Made by a program: the position numbers and the translations under genes
Notes under the pieces: generated by a model
What the model saw: the letters and a program-made list of their open reading frames with translations, nothing else
Databases searched by the model: none
What the model was told of the DNA's origin: nothing
Shown: piece by piece, positions 22,701-34,700 of the stretch
Layout: each line of letters starts with the position of its first letter
Position numbering within the stretch: the stretch's first letter is position 1
Source of the DNA: Aedes albopictus
Lineage: Eukaryota; Arthropoda; Insecta; Diptera; Culicidae
Assembly (NCBI RefSeq): GCF_035046485.1
Contig: NC_085138.1
Location: forward strand, 15,751,329 to 15,815,328
Length of the DNA: 64,000 nt
Direction of reading: 5' to 3'

Positions 22701-25700
22701 TAAGGTTTCTTTATTCTCATTCGTTGCAGGAAACATATTCAGAAAAGCTGTCGAAATTTTATCATAAACACTTCGTTCCCCAGAAAGATTCATCTAATTC
22801 AATTTTATTTATGTTTCCAGAATTCTACATTAGGTACATTTACATTTCAGACATTTGGTATACATTTCAAAGGAAAGTAAATAATTCAAATTCATTATGA
22901 GAGCCATAAATACATACAACAGAAAATTAGTAGCCATGTAATATGTTCAAGTTTCATCGGCATATCATTTAAATAAGAACACAGCTGGTTTAGTCAACAG
23001 TCAAGACACAACTCCTCTGTATTACATTTTCCTCGAATACATTGCTCGTCGTCTGCTGGCACTTATTCTCTCAAATTACATCGAAGGTGATTTGCCAGTT
23101 TATTGACTCTTCGCTATTCAGAAGGTGGTGCTAACCACAACACCATGGGACCGGAACCCATCTTAAGTCAAGTGGTTCCTTTTTTGTTGTTGTTTTATTT
23201 TTATTTTTTTAATGTAAGCATTCATAGGGAAGTGGAACCACCTTGGCAGGGATCCTATTTTGGGAACTTTTCTGCTATAACTCAGCCAGCTCTGAACCAA
23301 TTGCACAGTTTTTGGAACGCGATGAGATACGTTTAGTATCTAGCCCTGTACAAAATTGCAAGTCAATTGGTTTGGAATTGATTGAGTGATAGCGAAGAGT
23401 GCCCAAAATACCGGCTGCCCAAGTAGTTCGCTACCCTATCAAAAAAGAACGTCTGTTTTTAGAATAGGATGAACATAGGGACATAGGTTGAATAAGGGCG
23501 CAAAGAAAAGCGTGCAGTAAAAAGCCCTAGATTTCAGATTATATTAACCTTCACGTACCCGACCCCCGACAACTCATTTTCAAAATGTTGCCATTTCGTC
23601 AATTTTCATCCGATTTTTTATAAGTCGCCCTTAATCGATCATAAATAGACCCAAGTTTATTATACTCAAGTGGCCATGCAATATCCGGAACCATTTCGGG
23701 GATATTCCGGATTGCGCTGGGGTAAGAAGGGTTGTCAAAATGGCTAAAAGTGATTATTTCGTGTGTTATTGTTTTTGAACAGCTTTTTTTTTGTTGTGAA
23801 CAGTGAAACACAATTGCGATACCAGATTTGAATAAGTTGACCCATCCGCATCACCGTGACAGGTTCCGCGGGGCCTCAGTGGGGACACTTTTGGTTTTCA
23901 ACCCAAACACGCCGTACGACATATCATTCTTCATGATTTCGAATGAATGAGTCAGACACGATAGACTGTAGTCTGTGTCAACTAATATGGTCATCCCGGA
24001 ACATCCTTTACAGGTTCCACAGGGGCGTCATCGAGGACACGAGTAGCAGGTTCCACGGGGGCCTCTCAAACACAATAACACACGAAATAATCACTTTTAG
24101 CCATTTGACACAACCATTTGCAACTTGAACAACACAGCTACCCAAAGTTTTGCTCAAACAGAATTTAATTAGGTGAGGAATCATAATACCAACGGTTTTT
24201 GCAACTTTTCATTGCAGATACGGAGAATTTACTTTTTCATCATACAAAAATTCAGCTCATTACTACAAAGCTAGTACTACACCGATCGTGTCCTATTTGC
24301 TGGCTTCATGGCTCAAAACAACGCTCGTGCGCAGTGGGGTACCGTGGTACTACTCCAGAAGAAAATCTGCCCATCTTTTAGACATTCCGGCAGGAGGTTG
24401 ATTCAGGAAGTTTATCAGTGATGCAGGAATTCAGAGATTCATGGATTGATTCAGGAGTGCGGAGTGATTCTCTAGAAGTTCTGTTAAATGTTTCTCCTTG
24501 CGTTATTCCAAGGATGCCTCTTGAAGTTTCTTCAGAGATTCCTTCAGGATTTTCTTCGTGAATTTCGTAAAGGATTCGTCCAGGATTCTTCTAGGCATTT
24601 CTCGAGAGACTTCTCCTGGTATTCTTTGAAGTATTGCTCTTAAAGTTCCCTAAGGGATTAATCCTGGAATTACTTCAGGGATTTCTCCAGGAACTTTTTC
24701 GGAGATTTCTCCAGGTACTCTTTCAGAGATTTCTTCAGGAACTCTTCAGGGATTCCTGCAAAAATTCTTTTAGGAATTTCTAATAGAAATCTTTGTGGAT
24801 TTTTTTCCAGAATTATTCATAAACTCCTTCATGGATTCCTTCAGAAGCTCTCCAGGGATTCTTTGGGGATTCCTTTAAGATTTTTTTTCTTGAATTCCTC
24901 CACAAATGCGTGGGATTTTCCTGGATATCCTTGAGAAATTTCTCTTGGAATGCTAGAAAGATTTCTTCAGGTACTCCTTCGGGAATTCCTTCTCAGAATC
25001 CTCCAGGAATTTGTCCAGGAACTCGTTCAGGGAATTCTCCAGGAACACCTTTATGTATTTCTCCAGGAACTCCGTCATGGATTTCTGAACAAGCTCCTTC
25101 AGAGACTTCTCCAAAAACTCCTTCAATGATTTCTGCGGAAACTTCTCCAGGGATTTCTTCAGGAACTCTTTCGGGATTCTTCAGAAATTTCCCGCAGATT
25201 TTTTTGTGGGAGTTGTCCTGGAATTCCATAAGGGATGACTTCTTAAACTTCCTCAGGAATTCCTCCAGGATTTCCCTCAATAATTTCTCCAGGGTTTCTT
25301 CGAGGTTTTCTTTTTTGAATGCCTCCCGAAATTGTTCAGGGTTTTTCCTCGAAACCATTGAGGGATTTTCCTGGCATTCCTGGAGATATTTCTCCAGGAA
25401 CTCCATCAGGAATGTCTTCTGAAATTCCTTCAGGGATTCCTTTAAAAGCTCCGACAGGGGTTTCTCCAGAAAATTCATTGGGAATTATTTCAGGTATTCC
25501 AACAGGGACCCATTCGGGAAGTTTTTCAGGGATTCCTCTTGAAATTTCTCCAAGGAATTTTCCTGATTTCTGAAGTGATTTCTCAAAGAATTCCTTCACT
25601 GATTCTTCCAGGAAGTATTTCCGGGGATGAACCAGCCTCGGGCTGAAAATCCCCATAATAAAGAGCCAATATATATAAATATACGAAGTATTTCAGGAAT

Positions 25701-28700
25701 TTCTCTTGAAATTTCTTGGAAATCCCAGGAATTCCTTTAGGGATATTTTCTCCACTCGTCTTCTTCGAAAACGGTGCATAATAATTATAATAAACTAATC
25801 CAGGGATTTCTGCTGGAAATCCTTCAGGAACTTCTTTAGGCATTTCTCCATGAATTCTTTCAGGTACTTCTTCAGAAACTCTTCAGGGATTTCACTACGA
25901 ACTCCTCCAGGGATTCCTCCGAAAATTCGGTCCTCTAAGAATTTCTGGAGAGATTTTTCCAGGAATTTCTTCAAGAACTTCTCCAGTAACTCTTCCAGGG
26001 ATTCCTCCGGGAATTTCTTCTTGAAATTCATCAGCAATTCCCTCAGGAATGCCATTAGAAAATCCGTTTCCGGTTTCTTCTATGGTTCATTCAAGGATTC
26101 CTTCAGATGTTTACCTTCAGAGAAATTTATCTTGAAATTGCTGGAAAGATTTCTCTTGTGATGCTTTAGAGATTTTTCCAGCATCTTCTTCAAAAAGACT
26201 TTCCAGGAACTCTTGCAGGGGTTCCTCATGAAGTTCATGCAGCGAATCCACCTGCATTTTTAGTGATTTTTCTAGAAGTTTCATCAGAAATTTCTCCATG
26301 ATTTCCAGGAATTCCTACAGGATTTCTTTAACGATTCTCCCAGGAATTCCTCGTGGTGCATTTTTCTGGGATCCTTGCACGAGATCCTTCAAGAATTCCT
26401 CTAGGAGTCCCGTCAGGTATTGCTTCAGCTTGTTCTGGATTTACTTCGACATTTTCTTTTCGGGATTTCTCTAGGTAAGCCAAGCTTTCCTGTAGCATTG
26501 GACATTTGAACGCGCAGATTTAAACTCCGACGCACACGGAACCGCCTTTCAAAGTAAATTGCATAGGATCCGAATTTTTCGGAGCATGTTCGCGAATTGC
26601 ACTTTGTCGTCACAGGAATCCAATAGTTCGTATAGAACACTTAAGAAACTTCCTGATTTTTGTATGAAACATACGTGTTTTCACCACGGGTATACATATA
26701 TGGATTTATATGATGGTGGAGCGTCATTTTCACAGATCGCACACCTGATGAGATCCTTTTACTTGTCGCACAACTCCATATTGTTTCAAACTGGCAGCGA
26801 TGTCTTTGTTGATAACATTTTCGGAGTGGTCGTGGACTTTGTACTCAATACACGAGTCGTCTAAGGTTAAATGCATCTTGTACTGAACACCACTGATTTC
26901 AATATGCTTGTGCTTTGTCACTACAGTTCTTCCGCACGACGGCGCATTTCTGCGCAAGGTTCACTTGCAGTCTTTTGGTATGATCACGATTCAATTCCGG
27001 GTTTTCTCAAGTAGATAGGTAGTTGATAGTCTAAACAGGAGACACTGTTGTAGTAAGAGTCTAGGACAGATCGGTGAAGTACTAGATTTGTAGTAATGAG
27101 CTGAATTTTAGTACGGTGAGAAGGTCAATTCTCCGTTTCTGTAATAAAATGGTGCAAAAAGTGTGGGTATTATGATTCCTAGCCTAATTTGATGCTGTTT
27201 GAGCAAAACTTCGGATAACTATGTTGTTTATGTTGCAAGAAATGGAGAAAACAACAACACTGTTGCCCGAAGTATTGCTCAAACAGCATCAAATTAGACA
27301 AGGAATCATAATACCCACGCTTTTTGCACCATTTCATTGCAGAAACGTAGAATTGACCTTCTCACCATACTAAAATTCAGCTCATTACTACAAATCTAGT
27401 ACTACACCGAACGTGCCCCATTGGCACTTGGCGGGGTTGACATTGATTTTCCAGTTCATTGTCACTCAAACTATGTTGATACATATTTTTTGAGTTTGGG
27501 AGACTGGGCCAGTTTGAGGAGAAATATCTTCTTAGGAAACGTGGCGACCGTCTATCTGTTATCTCAACGCATCCTCTAGCTTCTTTGGTTATCTGCGCTT
27601 ACAGCTCCGCTAAGCGAAGTTTGGCGCCTATCTATGGAAATAAATCTACGATGGATGAAGGGATCATGCTTAGACTCAAACTGCAACAGCGAGTTCCAAA
27701 ACAATATTATTAACTAGGCTCTATCCATAAACTCGTGGAATTCGCTAGTGCTTTACTAGCGACTCTTTTTAACACAACCTACCCTATATCTCTCAAGTGC
27801 TAGAAATTCCAAACGAGCGGATTAGAAATGACAAGCATCGGCTATAAAAGCCTCTCTCGAGAGTATTGCCCGTCACTCAGTCCGGGAAAATGTTATCGTT
27901 CAAGCTAATAATCGTGCTTGCGCTTGGTGCTACCAGTCTCGCCAAATCGATTTCCAATAACAGAATTGTGGGAGGTGAGGAAGCCAGAGCGCACGAGTTC
28001 CCATACCAGGTATCGCTGCAGTGGAATTACAACAACGGAGAGCCTCCGCGGCATTTTTGCGGCGGATCACTGATCGCGGAAAGCTACGTGCTCACGGCTG
28101 CACATTGTACCATATCTGGCGTAACGACTGATACTTGGCTGGAGGTGGTTGCCGGGCAACATGATTTTCGGCTTGTCGATGAGAACGTCCAAAGGCGCCG
28201 AGTAGCGGAGATGTTCGTACATGCAAATTTCAGTGTAGAGGAAGTTGGACCATGGGATGTTGCAGTGCTGGAGGTTGACGAGCCGTTTCAACTGACAAAA
28301 GCCGTGCAGTTGATTGCGCTACCAGAGATAGGAGAGCTCCACCACGGGGTGGGATTGGTTAGCGGATGGGGAGGAGTATCGAAGGACTTTTTCCCCGAGA
28401 TGCCGAATGTTTTGATGGTGAGGACATGCGCGTCTTTTGGGGACTGGACATTTGACAAAATCGACTGCATAATCGGATGTTTTGTAAGCAAATTATTGAA
28501 ACTGCGATGTACTTTCCAATTTTAGAAAGCTGAGCTACCCATCTTACAGTGGGAAGAATGTCGAGATATATGGGAAAATGAGCGCATACACGAGAGCAAC
28601 GTTTGTGCCGGAACGAGAGAAGGCCTGAGCAACACCTGTTCGGGGGATTCCGGAGGGCCACTGGTGCAATTCACGTTCGATCATTTCGTGCAGGTAGGAA

Positions 28701-31700
28701 TCGTTTCCTGGGGTTCCGTACCATGTGGTTTACCGAATACCCCCGGAGTATTCACCCGCGTGTCCTACCATACCGACTGGATTCGAGAACAGATGACCCA
28801 AGGCGGATGAATGAAAAAAAAAGCAAGTGTGTAATGGATTGAATAAATACAATTTTGGTCCGATCAAAAGATAATGTAATTCTTCCCATTTTTAGTCGAC
28901 TTTAAAACGATCACAAACACACATTTACAGACTTAGGCGTAACAACAAACACTACCAATCACCACCAACAGAATTTAGCGAAGCATGGAGGAAGGTTCAA
29001 CTCACCTCGCAAGTAGCTTTTGCTTTCTGGAGGTTCTCGAAGTTGACCTTGAAGCCGTAGGTGTTGTTGGTCGGCGTCGTGGCGGAAATGTTTCCTGAGT
29101 GCTCCGCCTGTTGGGTGACATCGGGCGCCACTAGGGGTGATCCGTTGAGCAGCCGTTTCTTCATGGAGGCGATTTCAGCACTGTGCGGTAACTAGAGGGA
29201 TGATAAAAGTATAATGATATGTAGAAACCTGTAGGTAGGACGTAAAACACACAACTCACCGTAGTGTGATCCGACGCTCCACTGTCGGAATGCTCCGACT
29301 TTTGACTAGCGATCAAATATTGCGAAGAATTTACCACGTCCTGCCCTTCCTCCGCATCCGAATAAGCGGTGGTCATGGTGGTGTCCTGCTGTCCCGGCGT
29401 GATCGTATCGAAATCGTCACTGCCTTGGGAGGATTTCGGTTCCTCCTCGTGAACTCGAGAATTCCGGAACCGTTTGAATGCCGCACTCAGCGATAGGCGT
29501 GCCTTCATGGTTCGGCGACGCTTTCTCCGGGCGCTGTAGCTCAGCAGTTCAAGGTGTTCCTTTTCGCCAGGTGACGACCCGTTTGCGGGGGAGGATTTAG
29601 TGTTCATGGAGAATATTTTCGAAACCAGCGTATTCCGAGCGGAAGATTCTGCGGGACTTTCGGTAGTAATCAGAGAGCTTAGATTGAGGGTGCTGTTGTG
29701 GTCGATTTTGATGTTCTGTCCATCTTGCGAGGTAGTTGTTCCTTCTCCGGCCATAATTGCTTGCATTTTCTTGATTTTGATTGGGCTATCTTGCTCCACA
29801 GGAGTCGCTTCATCCTCAGCTTTTATTTTCTCCATGGCCTTAAGCCAAACTTTGGCTTCGTGCTTTGAAGGAGGCTTGGCTGCCGGTTCAACGACAACCG
29901 ACTGTTCCGTTGCCAACAGTTCTCTTATTTTACCGGCATCTGGACGAGAAGATTCACCCAAAATTGCGTTCAAACTGTCTCCATAGATTGAACTTAACTT
30001 TTCGTGTCGAAATTGGTTGATTGAGCCCAGATCACTCACCACGCTTCGAAATTCTTCCAAATCATTGAGACGGTTTCCTCCGATGTTGAGCACAACGTGG
30101 CCGACTTCTTTCCGTCCGGTAATATCCGCCGGATTGCTGTAGAACGGTTCTTGATGAACCATTTGTGGAATAGAAAACTCTTGTATTGCCTTTAAAGCAT
30201 CTTCCAATGAAGGTGGTTTCTCTTGAAGGGTGCCTATAAACTTGGTGCTTTTATCGATCAAATGTTCGCTTCCGATTTCCATCATGCTTCCATCAGAACC
30301 CGAATCCAACTCATCGAATTCATCGAAAACGAGCGTATGCTCGTAAAAACTTTTGATATTGAGATCGTCGTCTTCATCTTCCACTTCGTCATGACTTAAC
30401 ACATCCTTGGGCAGTACGGGTGACCGATCGGCAACCTGGGCTGCCGCTTGTGACATTTCCGGCACCGAAAGACGTTTCTCGCCGGACGACCGCGATTCTT
30501 CATCACTTATGACAATCAATTCCGACTCACTTGAAATCTCAATCGAATCCATCGGCGTCGAATCAGTTTTCTTGACCTGCAAGTTCGTTACTTCCTTTTG
30601 GCTTAGCGCCGTGATCAACACCTTCGGCGAGAGCTTAATTATATTCTGAAATCTTTCCGAAAGTATCACATCGATTTCTGGTTCTGGTTCCGGTGCTGGT
30701 TCGACTTGCACTTCTGGTTCGGGTTCCGGCTCCGGTTCTGGTTCCGGAGATGGGTTCCTACGGGTCGCTCGGCCCCCTCTGTGACCGCCACGAACCCGTC
30801 CTCGTCCTCGACTGCGGCCCCGTCGGACAGGACCCCGGGACAATCCCTCTTGGGGATCGTGATTGTTGGCCAAGTCGTATTCGCGAGCCAACCGACACAC
30901 GTCGTATGGGGAGGGATCTCGATCTTTGATGGGTGACACGTGGGCATTTGGAACGGGTTTTCTTACCGGCGATTCTGGCACCGGAAGCCGGTATGCTGAG
31001 ATGTCCACCATGGAGAGTCTGAAAAAGATGGATTAATTTGAGTTTTGAATTATTGGAAGTCAGTATTACTTATTGAATTATTCGCCTAAAGGAGAGTTTG
31101 TTGTACATTCCAGAGATTCAAGATTCTCCCGAGAACCATTTTTCAAAATTTCATTCCCCAGAAAACTATCCCGCCGAAAATGTTCGAAGGATTTATTCAG
31201 GGTAACTTTGCATATGTCCGGCATTTTTTTGTTTTCTTCGCCATGCATGAATGGTTTTTGTCGGTCAAAACGCCTGAAACTTGGCCGTAGTTAAGTACGA
31301 AAACTTTTGAGTCCAGGTTTTCGAAGAGAATAAAGCTGCCGATAGTAGAACAAATCTATACACTGAGCAACAGAATCTGGGAAAGATATATGGTGACGAA
31401 GGATATTATCGGCAGGTTTGTTCTGTTCGTCATGGGGGGTTTTTGTGGGCCAAATTGCTTGAAATTTGGGCATATAACTCAGCTTGGTTGGGAAGGACTT
31501 GAGGCAAACTCTGAGTTCATTAGGTTTCAAAAAACCCCCATGACGAAGAGAACAAAACTGCCTAAAATACGTAAGTTCCCCTATTCTGGAGAATGTAATT
31601 CTGAAGTATTTCCTTTTTGGGGAAACGTTATAGAGCTAGGTACTACAGCTTATCTTAATTTGTGAACTATGTATTATACTGTAACATAAGCATGGACTTA

Positions 31701-34700
31701 TCCACCGATGAACCGAATTCATCGCGGTCCGAGAATTTTGACACTGGAGCGGGGTCTGTTCCAATCAGAATTTTGGATTCTGATTGGAAACGGCCCCGCT
31801 CTAGTGTCAAAATTCTCGGACCGCGATGAATTCGGTTCATCGGTGGATAAGTCCATTTTGGCAGATGGTGCTTTATACTGATGGTTTCTGGAACTTCAAC
31901 TACCCACGTATTACCAAACAAAAGCCTTGGCTACTTTTTCGCCAAGAATGTCAGGAAGCGGAACAGCTTCGGACGATCAACTGTACCTATCTACAACTCT
32001 TGTTAGTACTATTGTTAGTAGATAACTTTATATAATGATTACCACGGGTCTGGTACGTTTGGCATAAGGCCGTTTGGCATAAGGACATTTGGCATAAGGA
32101 CGTTTGGCATAAATGACATTTGGCATAAAGGACGTTTGGCATAAAGGACATTTGGCATAAGGGACGTTTGGCATAAAGGACGTTTAGCATAAAGCATATG
32201 TGAAATATTTTCCCTCTGGAGAAAAATTAAAGAACAGCCTTCAAGGGAAAGAAGGCAAACTTGTTGTTGGGGCATTATATTGGATCTCTTATTTTCGAAA
32301 TAACCTTTTGCTTCCATGAATTTGATTTTTTTTCGGAAGGGGAATGTTCCTTCTTTTGTACATAGGCTGTTCTTCATCGATACAAGCAATTTAGATTCCG
32401 GTAATGGTTCTTTCCAGCAAATCATCCATGTCTGCAATCTGCATATTATATCCAAAAAAGTGAATGCATTATAATGTATTACAGTGGGGTTCCGATTTTG
32501 GCAACAAAATTTTTATTTTCAGTTGCCAATACCGGAACCGTGCTAAAAACGGAATCTTTTCTCGTCAACATTTTTTTACATTTCTCTGTTTGTAAATGAT
32601 TACATAATATGCCTAGTTACCGTTATGGCACCATACGACGATCTAACCCCGGCCGGAACAATAATAGTTTGATCATATTTTCGTAGATCAGTTTGTAGCC
32701 TCATCACACTGCTACAAATGAATTGATCTCTAAAATCAAATATCCTTATGCGTGAGTGTAGCTAGGAATATTTGTTACTTTTTTGAAACATATTTTATGT
32801 GAACTCTTTTCATAAATGTCCTTTGTGCATTTATAACCGCATTAGTGACGTTAAAACGCCTTAAAAACATTGAATCTATGATTATGTTGATTTTAGATAT
32901 TAACTGCTTCTCAGAGACTTTACAGGTAATGTTTTTTTTGGAATAGTAGAATGACAAACAGAACAGTCAATAATACACTGTAGAAAATATTCACGTTTAA
33001 TGTTGCTTACAGTTGAGTGAGGCCTCAAAAATATGGCCTTGTTTGCCGGGAAAGAAGGTGTTAGAATTAAGTTGTAAAGCAAAGAGGCAGCATTTACGTT
33101 GTCGCAAGAATAGATCATTCGTGAAAGATACAAAGATGAAAATCATGAACAAATTCACCCAGTCTACCCACAACCGCATAGTATACAGAATGGAACAACA
33201 AAAAAGAAAAAAATGACAGACATTTAATTGGTGTAAGTCCGCATATGCATCATCCCATTCAGCAATATTTGCAACATTACGTCAGTTTGGCATTTTGAAC
33301 CCAATGATAAAATTTCTTAAAGGAACAACAACTTTCTCGAAATTCTAAACGATATTTCTGATCTGTTTTGTGACATTTTCGCATAATATGTGGATAATAT
33401 TCACGAAATTTAACAGGATTTGTTGAAAAAATGCCATCTTGTGATATTTTGTGAAAACTCTGAAAAAGTTCTGGCAAAATTTCTGCAGGTGTTTCTGAAA
33501 AATGAATCTTGTGGATTTAATCCCTTTCGCAGCGAAATTCATGTGTAAACTCATATAAAAATCTTTGAAATTCTCGAAAAGAGCCATACAGACTAAACGA
33601 CTCATAACAGAACAGCGAACATTAAGTCGACAGAGACCAGTACTCCACAAACATTTTGGTCGTACATGCATCGAATAAACAACTGCTTTTAACTCTCGAG
33701 TGATCGCGCTGCTGTATTTTGTACAACACGTTGACATAATCTCGCTTTTTGTTCTCAGCATTACCGTGGTGCTGACGGTGGTGGCCAACCGTGAGAGTTA
33801 CGGAAGGTTAACCTAACTTCAACTAAAAGTGGAGTGGGCCTAGTGTGATGGTTAGAACACGTGACTATCACGCTAAGGACCTGGGATCGAATCCATCTCC
33901 CGACAAACTCACAAAAATGTGAGTTCTTCCTTAGGAAGGGATGTAAAGCGTGGGTCCCGAGATGAACTAGCCTAGGACTAAAAACTTCAACTAAAGTAAC
34001 TGCTGTTTAGCTACTTCTGTTTTTTTAGGTATGCCTATGAACCATTTGGACATCCAGGTGAAACTTGTAATTTTTTTAGAGTCCCGGATGAATTTATTTG
34101 AACACTTCCTTGATGAAATCTGTGAGGAATAAATGAGATTTTTTTTATATATTTCTTGATGCATTAGCAGAGCCAAACAATCAGCCAAAATTTATCACTA
34201 TTAGACAAATAGTGAGGTCATACCCTTAAAGATTATGAAATAATTCTCTCAAAGCAATTTTCCACCAAATTCTCTAAAGCAAAAGTACCTCCAGCGGACC
34301 CTTGAGCTTTCAAGGACAACACTTTCGCGTTGTAAGTAAATGGTCAGAGATTCAATTCCCAGCCCTGTCATCAACAACTTTTAGACAAGCCAAAATTATT
34401 CATTCTTTCGTCTCTATTCTAAGCAACTGATAACGCCCCTAGACTACATCACAACCAATATTGACAACAATATGAACAAAACTACCGCGTGCTCATCGTT
34501 CTACCGTCGTCAAAAGTAGAAAATAAAGCAGTATCGACGCTATAAGTGTAAGAAAAAATATCATCCAACAGCTCACGTTCTAGTCCCAATGGACGAATGT
34601 GTGAGAAAGTGAATTTTAAAAACATACTTTGAACATCGAAGCCACAACTTATAAGTCGTTTATATTCACCATGGCCAATGGCCATGCTGAGGGTGATGGG

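Noticed and set aside
24910..26055. Long open frames on both strands with Pro/Ser/Gly or Glu/Lys content
   Set aside because: They follow the minisatellite period, shift with it and resemble no protein family.
32039..32190. Repetitive frames rich in Cys-Gln-Met-Pro-Asn
   Set aside because: Translations of the ttatgccaaacg foldback arm repeat.
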